Source: Pseudevernia furfuracea
Lineage: Eukaryota; Ascomycota; Lecanoromycetes; Lecanorales; Parmeliaceae
DNA: 64,000 nt
NCBI GenBank assembly: GCA_022315425.1
Contig: JAIUPT010000028.1
Location: 124,001-188,000 of the forward strand
Reading direction: 5' to 3'
Shown: positions 56,188-64,000 of the stretch, one piece after another
How positions within the stretch are numbered: the first letter of the stretch is position 1
Layout: each line of letters starts with the position of its first letter
Notes under the pieces: generated by a model
The model's database searches: none
What the model was told of the DNA's origin: nothing
What the model saw: only the letters and a program-made list of their open reading frames with translations
Translations under genes and position numbers: made by a program

Positions 56188-56796
56188 ATGCCTTCTTTAC
56201 CTGGGCCTGAAGACTCGCTACTTGGCCAGAATATCGAGAAAAGCAGGCGAGCAGACGGAACTCTTCCACCACAGCAGTTCACTTCTAGACAACTCTTCCC
56301 TGAGTACGTTGAAGTTCTTCCTGCAAAACCAGGCAATTCAAAAGAAATCGATACAGACAGATTGCAAGGAAAGAGAAGCAAACCAAAGCGTAAGCGCATT
56401 CGTAAGGATCGCGATGCCAAGCCAGACTCCAAAGAGTCTGAATCAGAAGCCGAAGATCTCTTCCAGTTCGATCAAGACACTAACGAAAGCATGGAACTAT
56501 ACGGGTATGAAAAGAATCCAGAACCCTGTGACGCCCACCTGGCCTTTGATCGCTTCACCGAAACCTATCTTAGGCCTCACAAAAAATATCCAGAATGGAA
56601 CACTAGCACTCCCAAAGACAGCGACTCCTCAGGACAGGTCAGCGAGGCTGTCAGCGGGTCCGCAGCGGCTAGAAGAGCAGACGCAGCTATGGAGTCGGGT
56701 GGGAAGGTGACGGATGCGCAGATAGGCGAGATGGAGGATTGGTTGAAGGCATCGGAAAATTTCCAAAAATGGACGAAAAAGCCGAAGCAGACGTAG
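56188..56796 (+). CDS. Charged hypothetical protein, 202 aa, intronless
   Basis: From the ATG at 56188 (context AACCAAAATG, good for fungi) the frame reads MPSLPGPEDSLLGQNIEKSR. It has a lysine-rich stretch RSKPKRKRIRKDRDAKPD that could be a nuclear signal, an acidic segment SESEAEDLFQFDQDTNES, and near the end MEDWLKASENFQKWTKKPKQ. It has no signal peptide or membrane helix and is predicted to be largely disordered except for the C-terminal helix. I do not recognise the family. The good start context and balanced codon composition argue that it is real. Confidence 0.55.
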   Translation: MPSLPGPEDSLLGQNIEKSRRADGTLPPQQFTSRQLFPEYVEVLPAKPGNSKEIDTDRLQGKRSKPKRKRIRKDRDAKPDSKESESEAEDLFQFDQDTNESMELYGYEKNPEPCDAHLAFDRFTETYLRPHKKYPEWNTSTPKDSDSSGQVSEAVSGSAAARRADAAMESGGKVTDAQIGEMEDWLKASENFQKWTKKPKQT

Positions 56797-57328
56797 CGTC
56801 GTTGGCTGGAGGGTGATTTGGGGCAAGTCATGGGGCGATAGATCAGCAGAAGGGGGATAGATGACACAAGAATTTACTAATTACTGTAAGGAAGACTTTT
56901 GGTAGGATGGTTCCTAGAGTAAGTACAAATCGACCAGGATCTGATAGGGAGAATGTTCCGATCCAAAATAACACACTGATTTTACATCCGACGATGATTT
57001 CCAACATAGAAATTGTGCAGCGTGTCCCCATGTCTCCGCAACATTGAGGTTCGTAGATTTAATCATCAGCGCTGGACTTCGATCACTGAGTGGTCTTCAT
57101 CACAGAATCCAGAAGAAGACTCTTGCGCCTTCAAAAGGCATCCTTTCTGCTCCGATGGAGCGTGGCATTCACGTGCCTTTCGGAAACCCATGTTTTCGCA
57201 CAAACAAATGGACGAGAAGGCGAACAAAGTATAAATTCCAAACCGCCCCAGCCTCTCATGTCCCCTCACTCTTTCACTATTACACAATTCTTTCCAGAAA
57301 AGCCCCCTTGGATAAGAGTCTTCAGAAA
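56797..57328. other. Spacer between two small charged-protein genes
   Basis: No gene supported. The frame of the next gene is open upstream to 57044 with ATG codons, so a longer product is possible, but the upstream part is less protein-like. Confidence 0.3.
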
Positions 57329-57562
57329 ATGACCAAAAATTACAAAAAAGGCAAAACTGCCACCCAGACCCCCAAGACCGCCTCCAAAGAGTCCAACTAC
57401 TCCTCCGACTACTTCGCAGGGGAGTTGGAAGAATTTCCATCTCCGCCCAAAAAAGATGGCACAAAGGATAATGAAAATATCCTAGCTAAAAAACGTCGAG
57501 AGGCCGAGGAGGCAAAGGCAAAAGCAAAAGCCGGTAGTTCGAGTGGGGGAAAGAAAGGGTAG
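57329..57562 (+). CDS. Small lysine-rich protein, 77 aa, possible gene
   Basis: The ATG at 57329 (context CAGAAAATGACC) opens MTKNYKKGKTATQTPKTASK, then YFAGELEEFPSPPKKDG and a helix AKKRREAEEAKAKAKAG ending at 57562. The composition is Lys/Ala/Glu-rich, as in small nuclear or ribosome-associated proteins, and similar in style to its two neighbours at 56188 and 60991. There is no domain to name. The frame is open to an in-frame ATG at 57044, which would give 172 aa. I prefer the shorter form because of start context. Confidence 0.4.
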   Translation: MTKNYKKGKTATQTPKTASKESNYSSDYFAGELEEFPSPPKKDGTKDNENILAKKRREAEEAKAKAKAGSSSGGKKG

Positions 57563-58331
57563 GAAGGAGCGTGTTGGGAAGAAATTAGGGATAGACAGCT
57601 GATGGTAATAATTTGATTCGACTTGATTTTGGTGCGGCTGAAGGAAGCAGGGGATAACAACGTTGCGGATAGTGTGCATGTTTAAGGGGAAGAGCACGGT
57701 CACGCTTACTGAACCCAACCTCATCTACCTGACCTCAAGTAACAATGTTCCACAATCAATCGATGCGGGACTAACGCCGTGCCCTTCCTCCACAGCCGCC
57801 GGTTTCTCGTCCACCACATCACATGAAGGACCCTCTCAATGTTTGGTCCATAAATCTGCACACACAACCCCTTCTCATTCGCAAATGTACCACTTTCGGC
57901 ATCTCCGTTGGCTGTTCTTCCATGCAAAGGTCCTGGCAGGGTGTTCGTCGGGCTAATCATTATCCGCCCAAGATCCAAGTAAGAGAATGAAGCAGAGGTC
58001 ATGCATAAAGACAATCGAATTGAGGAAATGCCCCCTCCTTTCCGTGGTACACATTACATGAACTCTACTCAGTTTGACGCTTTTCTGCGCTTATCCTTTT
58101 GAGTTCTTGGACCAATACATTTTCAGTGAAAATCGACAACTCATCGCTTTTGTCTCGAAGAAAACTCTCTAGATCACATCAACGCCGGGACTGATCAAAC
58201 CATTGATTTCTTTATTCTCAGGAATAAGGCCTCCTAGAAAGGAACCCTGTTAACTCAAGTCTCCTGTGACAGCGTGGTTTTTTTTTGCCTACGATGATCT
58301 GATTCGGGAGGAAACATCTGGCCAACTTCCC
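57563..58331. other. Intergenic, no gene seen
   Basis: Short frames on both strands (for example 57663-57956) have no motif. The right part may contain further eroded sequence of the NB-ARC pseudogene's C-terminus. Confidence 0.3.
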
Positions 58332-59110
58332 CTACGCATGACTTTTGCTCCATTCTCTTGCTTGATACATCGCAAACCAAGGATAAAATACGCCGTCTGT
58401 GGGTTTCAGAGGCCAATGCTGTTGAGTCATCCGGAGGCACGTTTGCGTTTCAACTTCTTTGGCATGCAGAACCCAGAATCCAAGACGAAGCTCGTGGATT
58501 TCACAATAGTCATCCAGAGCGCAAATTCTCTGGCTTATCAAATGCTCCAACATGAACAATGGCAAGGGCAAGATGACCTAAGGTCTGAATAATAGGGATG
58601 GCTGATGTTCGTGTAGATTCGTCATTTTGGTTAAGTCGCTGGCTCTCAACAGTAGTATGAAGGCATCGTCGACGTTCAGCTCACCAATTCTGTGTGATTC
58701 AACGGTTCCATGAACCGTGTACTGAGGGTTCCGAGTGGTCATGATAATGGTGCCTTTGGTGCCGGCCGGAAAATACGTAGCGATCTGTGGCGAGGGATGA
58801 TCGGCATTGTCAAATACCAGCAGCCACGGGTCCGCAGTATCTCGAACATGGCATTTAAACGCCTCAGGACTCTTGCCTGCGCCGCACTTCTCAGCTGATG
58901 CCGAGAGGCTTTGATCGACAGAGCTGGAGCTGCTGGCATCGATGAAAAAGATACCCCAGCATCTGCGTACAGTCAGTAGTGCTCTGCTTTACCTCGGGAC
59001 GTTCTTCAACTCCGAGATCCACCGGTGCCGTCCTAGCTTTCTCGACTATCTTGATCAAATTTTAGACAGACCTGAGTTTTGCCGGACCCTCTCGCCTTTT
59101 GAAAGCTTAC
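58332..59110 (-). pseudogene. NB-ARC (STAND NTPase) pseudogene fragment
   Basis: Read on the minus strand, the Walker A motif GSGKTQVCLKF lies at about 59089-59057. The next clear piece is WGIFFIDASSSSSVDQ at about 58965-58917, then DPWLLVFDNADHPSPQ (Walker B-like) near 58827-58780, then TKGTIIMTTRNPQYTVHGTV and ELNVDDAFILLLRASDLT. After a one-base shift in an A run comes IPIIQTLGHLALAIVHVGAF, and after another shift SQRICALDDYCEIHELR. In-frame stops lie between Walker A and FFIDASS. This order is that of fungal NB-ARC STAND receptors. The N-terminal effector and C-terminal repeat domains are not found. At least two frame changes plus stops indicate a decayed gene; intact relatives act in nonself recognition. 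Confidence 0.72.
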
Positions 59111-60990
59111 GGATACCTAACTTTGACCGTCACTCTGGTCGGGTCATATTTCTCTCTGACGCCTCGCTTGCCATCCAAGATCTAGATGTGCCTACCGGAA
59201 ATAACGTCAACGGCGGAAGGAGCTACTCCATCAATGAGCCAGGAAATTTATGCACCCACATGGCGAAAGCGTGTTGAGAACATGAAATTATGTTGCAGGG
59301 CTGTAGGGCTGTAGGACCCACATATCTTGTCATCCTTCTCACCTCATTCTGACCTTCAAACAGTCAATGTTCTTTAAGTTCTATACGGATATTGATCTTG
59401 CAGCTGTCGAGAACGGGACGCCCCCCACTCATTGCACTTTATCCTCCTCTGATGGCATGCATTATATAGTTGAAGATTCTTCAAACCAGGCGCACACCGT
59501 GGAAGTTTGATTACAGTGGCTGCTGCTCCGGAGCATCTTCTTCTTCATTTCCTTCTTCTCGACGCGAAGGAAGTATATGCATCCTCGGTGTTGATTCAGC
59601 CTAAAGATCTGACAGATGGTGTATGACGTGCGTGTGTGCGAGCAGTGGGAATTATGAGGTTGCAACCTTCCGCTCGGCACTTGAATCCATTTATTTAGCT
59701 AGTCTGGCTAGGGAAGGAGGTTCTTCTGATTGTTGGTTGTTTTGTCGTTTTTTTTGTGGCAGGAGGATGGAAGGACGTTTTCGATGAGAAGCCCATAACA
59801 TGTGTTCATGCAGAGAGCGAGAATGATCATATGGAATCCAGTGACTGTTTTCGGGCGCCTGTTGATGATCATCGTTTGCAGAACGGTCGTCATGAAACGA
59901 ATGTGCGAATTGCTGGTGGTAGTTCAGCAACGCGTAGCTAGAAAACCTCTGAACACAGCCAGACCACCGGCACTCTATTCCACCTCGGATGTGATGGGAT
60001 AAAATTAGGTATCCGGCTTTTGTCTAATGGAGGCCCAGGGACGTGAGGAAGAAGTAGTTGCTGACTTGTCGCCGTTGAATGTTGACGTAAGTATTGGACG
60101 TGATTATGTTGCCTATTGTTGTCGGAGATGGATTCAATATTTCCAAAGTGGAAAGGTCCACGCGTAATTGGAGAATTGTTATTGGGTTGGGGCATTTTTG
60201 AAAGAGTGTTGTTGCTGATGGAGCTATTAGGAGCGCATAGTCTTTATCTAATTAAGGCGGATATGGGAACGTATGAGCTGCAGGCAGAGGACGACTGATG
60301 ACGGAGCATTAAAACTCTCCTATATACCCTCGTCCCCGAATACTGTAAGAATTCGGAAACATCGGGTGGTGAATTTGCCTGATTGAGGCCTCCAGAAATT
60401 CGTTTGCCCCAGCACTTCTTGTTATTAGATGATGTATAAAGTTATCACTTACAGTCAGATACGTCAATCCAGCAACAAACTATAACGTACAAGCTATTAT
60501 GGGATCGAATCAACGCCATGGCCGCGACACTGTCTTCTTCAATCACCCGCCCTCCTCCGAGATCAATAAAAAGCCCAGCGTTTGAGCGATCTGATGGGAG
60601 GACCTCCAACGCTGGCTTCGGGAATCTTTAGAAGAGATCAGTTGTACTTGGGTTAGCTGCTGCGTGGCACGATTCGAAGAAGCATTCCCGGGAGCATTTT
60701 CGCCTCGTCAAATGTTGGGGAAATTTTCTCGAGGCTGCAAGTTCCGTCAGCATTATTATGCGCTCTTCAACACTATATAGGCTGAGTAGACAAACCAATC
60801 TCCCGAATCTGCACGAATTACACAGATACACATTTCCCAGCGAGGGCCTTGTTCGTAGACAAAAGCGGAGACGAATTCTGTATCCCACCAAGTCATACCC
60901 TCGTACCTACATATACCAGGAAATTTCCTCTCCATACTAATTCACTCCATATCCTCACAACCAGTCCAGCAAAGCCAGCACCAACCCAAG
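59111..60990. other. Gene-poor stretch
   Basis: No gene supported in 1.9 kb. It may include eroded N-terminal sequence of the NB-ARC pseudogene at its left end and the promoter of the gene at 60991 at its right end. Confidence 0.3.
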
Positions 60991-61494
60991 ATGTCCGGTC
61001 AGAAGCACCCGTCCCAATATCCCGGCACGAAGAAGACTTCCCTAACTCCAGCTGAGTTAGAAGCAGCCGAAGAAGCCAGGCGAGCAAGCGCAGGGCTGGA
61101 CTTTCGCAACCCTTCCGCACATGCTGCAGGGCCATGGCCCAGCAGCATAGCGCAAACCCTACAACAGGAACAGACGAGCGGGAAACAAGTCCCAACGTCC
61201 CAAATACCGGCGCCATTGCCCAAGAAAGGTCGACCGACACCGCTGGACCTGGTGCCTTGGGAGTGGTACAAGCCTCAGATTGTCGCCAGTACTGCAGGAA
61301 AACGACGAAGAAGCACCCATGAGGGGGAGACGACGGACGAGGCTGCGGATCACGAAACCTCTGATAAGCACCGTTCGTTTAGGCCCGCACCAACTATGGT
61401 AGCGCCCCAATCTGAGAAAACGACGAGGAAGAATGATAGCAAGGAAATGGAGAGCGGCAGTGAAAGGAAGACGAGCGGGCCATCGGCCAAGTGA
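60991..61494 (+). CDS. Charged hypothetical protein, 167 aa, intronless
   Basis: The ATG at 60991 (context CCCAAGATGTC) starts MSGQKHPSQYPGTKKTSLTP. A short helix follows (ELEAAEEARRASAGLD), then a Pro-rich stretch with PKKGRPTPLDLVPWEWYKPQ, and a Lys/Glu/Ser-rich tail ending SGPSAK. No signal peptide, membrane helix or known domain is visible. The LVPWEWYKPQ segment is the most likely conserved motif. Disordered, hydrophilic composition recalls the genes at 56188 and 57329. I do not recognise it. Confidence 0.5.
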   Translation: MSGQKHPSQYPGTKKTSLTPAELEAAEEARRASAGLDFRNPSAHAAGPWPSSIAQTLQQEQTSGKQVPTSQIPAPLPKKGRPTPLDLVPWEWYKPQIVASTAGKRRRSTHEGETTDEAADHETSDKHRSFRPAPTMVAPQSEKTTRKNDSKEMESGSERKTSGPSAK

Positions 61495-63157
61495 TATTAT
61501 CCACCTAGCAAAAAACCAAATAACCTAGCTGTCAGACAGCAGCTTCGTTGAAAAGGACATCCTGTAATCTTGTTTGAAAACGTTAGGTGTCTCAGCTTAC
61601 TCACAGAATCACACCTCTCTTTAGAGAGTATCTCAAAAGAGACTGCGGAGATTTTAAAGGCGCCATGGTTGTGCCTTGAGCCAAGATCCATCTTGTCATG
61701 AACAGCTGCACGATAATCCACAAACACCTCTGAATACGCCCGAAGTAGGCCAAAAACCACCTGCCAAACTCGCATCCCGGATACAAGTCTTCCGGAAGAG
61801 CGTCAAGTCGTAGAAGAAAAACCGTCTGATAAATACATAGATAGCTGTCATCGTCCTATTTGTTCCAATAAACCTCTTAGTAAAAAATACCCTCAATTTT
61901 CTATACCCAAAACATTACTCATCCAAACATCGCCCTCCCCAAAACCCCCCCCATACCTCCCAGCTCCAATCCCCAATTCAGCCTCACAACACACCGCTCC
62001 GCTCACCTCGAAGAAATCGCACATATCCATCCCTCGACTCAACCAACCCAGCCGCACACCCTCCCCCAACGCCATCATCCACCTACGCCCCCCTCCCCGT
62101 GCTTTCCCGCACTGGCCTAATGATCACAGAAGTGCATACTTGCTACTCAGCCACGACAACGAAAGCAGACGATTCGGATGCCAAGCGCACACCAGTTGCA
62201 CGCTGTTCGGCAGACAGGAACGGACGATCGCGCCAGTGTTCAATTAAGAAAAGTGCTGTTTACTCCGCTGCTTGCCTGTGAGGCTCAAAGAGTGTACGTA
62301 GGGGGGAGAGAGGGGGGGTTCGGCTCAAGAAATTAATATCGTTCAAGAGACTCCAACCAATGAACGGACGAACGAATGAGCAAAATCAACGAATGGAAAC
62401 AAAGGGAAAAAAAAATCCCCAGCGCGCGTGTTGTACTGTACTGTAAACGGCTCGATTTTCCCCGCCGCCGATACCCAAAACCCCTTCCCCCCCCCCCCCC
62501 CACCCGCCCCCAAAAAAGACAAGACAAAAACCGAGTCAACATCATCGCTAACACTGAAAATCTAACTCAAGAGAAGAAGCTTCAAAACACGACACGAGAG
62601 TTCGAGCGAGAGCGAGAGTCATTAGGTATAGTCTCAACAACCCCCCTCGATCAAAGGCGACAGAGCCCAGGAAACAAGTCTGCAGAGGAGGAGGAGGGGG
62701 AGAGAGGAGAGTCAGTCATGTATGAGGAGGAATCATGAGTAAGTTGGTGGAAAGAAAAACAATGCAACGCAGCGGGGATCGGGTCCGACATGTTGATCCA
62801 TGCGAGAGAGAGAGGGGAGATGGGGGCGAGAGGGTCTTGTGCAGGTGGATTTTTATCTTGGGGGGGGGGAAACTCTGCTCCAAAGGGCTTTCGTGGACAC
62901 TGGAAGAAGAGCGCAACTTTCGGTTCCTGGGTCCACGAGGGCTGGAATTCTTCGCCAGTGTCGAAAGCGTTATGCAATGCTTCTTCGCTGCAGATTAGAT
63001 GACCACTAGTTGTAAAGAATGGGGCATAGCAACACGTGGCAGGTTTGGGAGAAAATCCAGGGGGTCTTATATATATTTTTCGTACCTGCTCTATATATTG
63101 CTCTATTCCAATCGCTTCCCGCCTGTCATCACATACTGAGTCACCTCACTCATTGCT
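61495..63157. other. Intergenic region with C/G-rich tracts
   Basis: No gene supported. C-rich runs lie at 61938-61955 and 62489-62502, a G run lies at 62861-62869, and GA-rich sequence at 62595-62720. Frames in the GA- and C-rich parts encode repetitive Arg/Glu or Pro strings. The right end is the 3' flank of the alcohol dehydrogenase gene. Confidence 0.4.
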
Positions 63158-64000
63158 TCATTTCCCAAAGACCTTCTCGTAGCCAGTCAACGTGAATCGG
63201 TATCGTACGTCGTTGACCTTAACTCTCTCCACAGCCTCCTTGCAACCCTTCTCACTGATATCCAGGGTCTCAATCATAGGCTTGATATTCTTCTCGCTAG
63301 CCAATTTCAGCATAGCCAACATCTCCGGCCTGTTACCAATATGGCTTCCTCCCATCTTGGCGCCATTTGGCGCGAAATCCTGCGCCATCATCTGGGGCAA
63401 TGGCTTGTCTGGTAGACCGACGTTGTGAAATTCGCCGTTGACGTTAAGAGTGGACATGTACTCTTGAATGTTGAACTCATTGGTCATATCGGCCGAGTTG
63501 AGGATGAAGTCGAAGGTGAAGGCCCAGGGCTTGGCCCAGTCCTTGTCCTTTGTACAGATGAATTCCTTGGCACCGAGCTTCAGGGCGTCGTCTTTCTTGT
63601 TGGGGCTGTGCGAGAGGGCGTAAACCTCAGCACCGAGAGCAGATGCCCATAGTAGTCCGAAATGACCAAGTCCACCACTAGAGAGCCTGTCAGTCGCCGG
63701 GGTAAGGCTGGCATGATTGAACATGAATACTCACATTCCGAGAATCGCAACCTTCTTTCCTGGTCCAACCTTTGCGCGTACCAGAGGGCTCCATACAGTC
63801 AGACCCGCACACATCATAGGTCCAGCATCCTTTGACTCAATGTTGTCAGGAATTGGGAAGGTAAAGTATTCGTGAGCTCTGATGTGGCTGGAGTATCCAC
63901 CCTGTGCGATCGTCCCATCCTCGTATGGTGCACCGTAGGTATCTGATTGGGAATTAGCAAGCGAGTCCAAGGCAGCAAATTCCTGTAGAGGGTACATACC
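63158..64000 (-). CDS. Zinc-type alcohol dehydrogenase (cinnamyl/NADP-ADH class), 5' part beyond window
   Basis: Exons 63158-63677 and 63735-63942 are clear. A further intron (GTATGT donor at 63999, acceptor AATCAG at 63943) leaves a single exon base at 64000, and the catalytic N-terminal half with its zinc cysteines lies outside the window. The visible part contains DTYGAPYEDGTIAQGGYSSH, DAGPMMCAGLTVWSPL and the Rossmann loop GPGKKVAILGIGGLGHFGLL, where the IGGLG turn is created by the splice. Later come YALSHSPNKKDDALKLGAKE, PNGAKMGGSHIGNRPEML and a C-terminus TLTGYEKVFGK. The SHSPNKK stretch at the end of the second beta strand suits NADP(H), so a broad aldehyde reductase of the Adh6/CAD type is likely. 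The substrate is unknown. Confidence 0.88.

Overview
The window is nuclear DNA of a filamentous ascomycete (Pezizomycotina). The evidence is short GT-AG introns (about 46-125 nt), a Zn2Cys6 regulator, a HET-domain gene, fungal CorA-like and kinase-like nonself/stress proteins, a PP6 (Sit4-type) phosphatase with the insertion I recall from filamentous fungi, and fungal secreted proteins. Leotiomycetes/Helotiales is my best guess at lineage, but that is inference. All exon structures below were built by hand from splice signals and reading frames.

Region 1 (1-15 kb) is accessory and rich in recognition or signalling families. It holds the 3' end of a kinase-like protein with a degenerate DFG motif, an 8-exon CorA-like membrane protein, a small 3-exon gene, a 954-residue kinase/pseudokinase fusion, a DUF7730/F-box-like gene, a broken HET gene (one TAG stop plus several frame changes) and an intact 5-exon secreted protein.

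Region 2 (15-22.6 kb) is gene-poor. It contains decayed coding fragments, a degenerate tandem repeat of about 145 bp at 17.9-19.25 kb carrying an internal TGCCGG/CCGGCA inverted repeat, and long C/G homopolymer tracts.

Region 3 (22.6-46.5 kb) is mostly conserved housekeeping: a WD40 + GEMI5-TPR protein of 1683 aa, a small Ser-rich conserved protein, a divergent pair UPF3 (NMD) / PP6 catalytic subunit sharing a 304-bp promoter, a pyridoxamine-phosphate-oxidase-like FMN protein with a C-terminal membrane anchor, a Cys-rich type I membrane protein, and a Zn2Cys6 transcription factor.

Region 4 (46.5-64 kb) is gene-sparse again. It has a previously hidden multi-exon small CxxC protein gene, a secreted protein with two CBM19-like repeats, three small intronless charged proteins, a frameshifted NB-ARC (STAND) pseudogene and, at the right edge, the 3' part of a zinc alcohol dehydrogenase. 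The layout is one of conserved blocks separated by accessory segments where nonself-recognition genes (HET, NB-ARC) are decaying. The two nonsense codons in CAG context would fit RIP-type C-to-T mutation, which is an inference.
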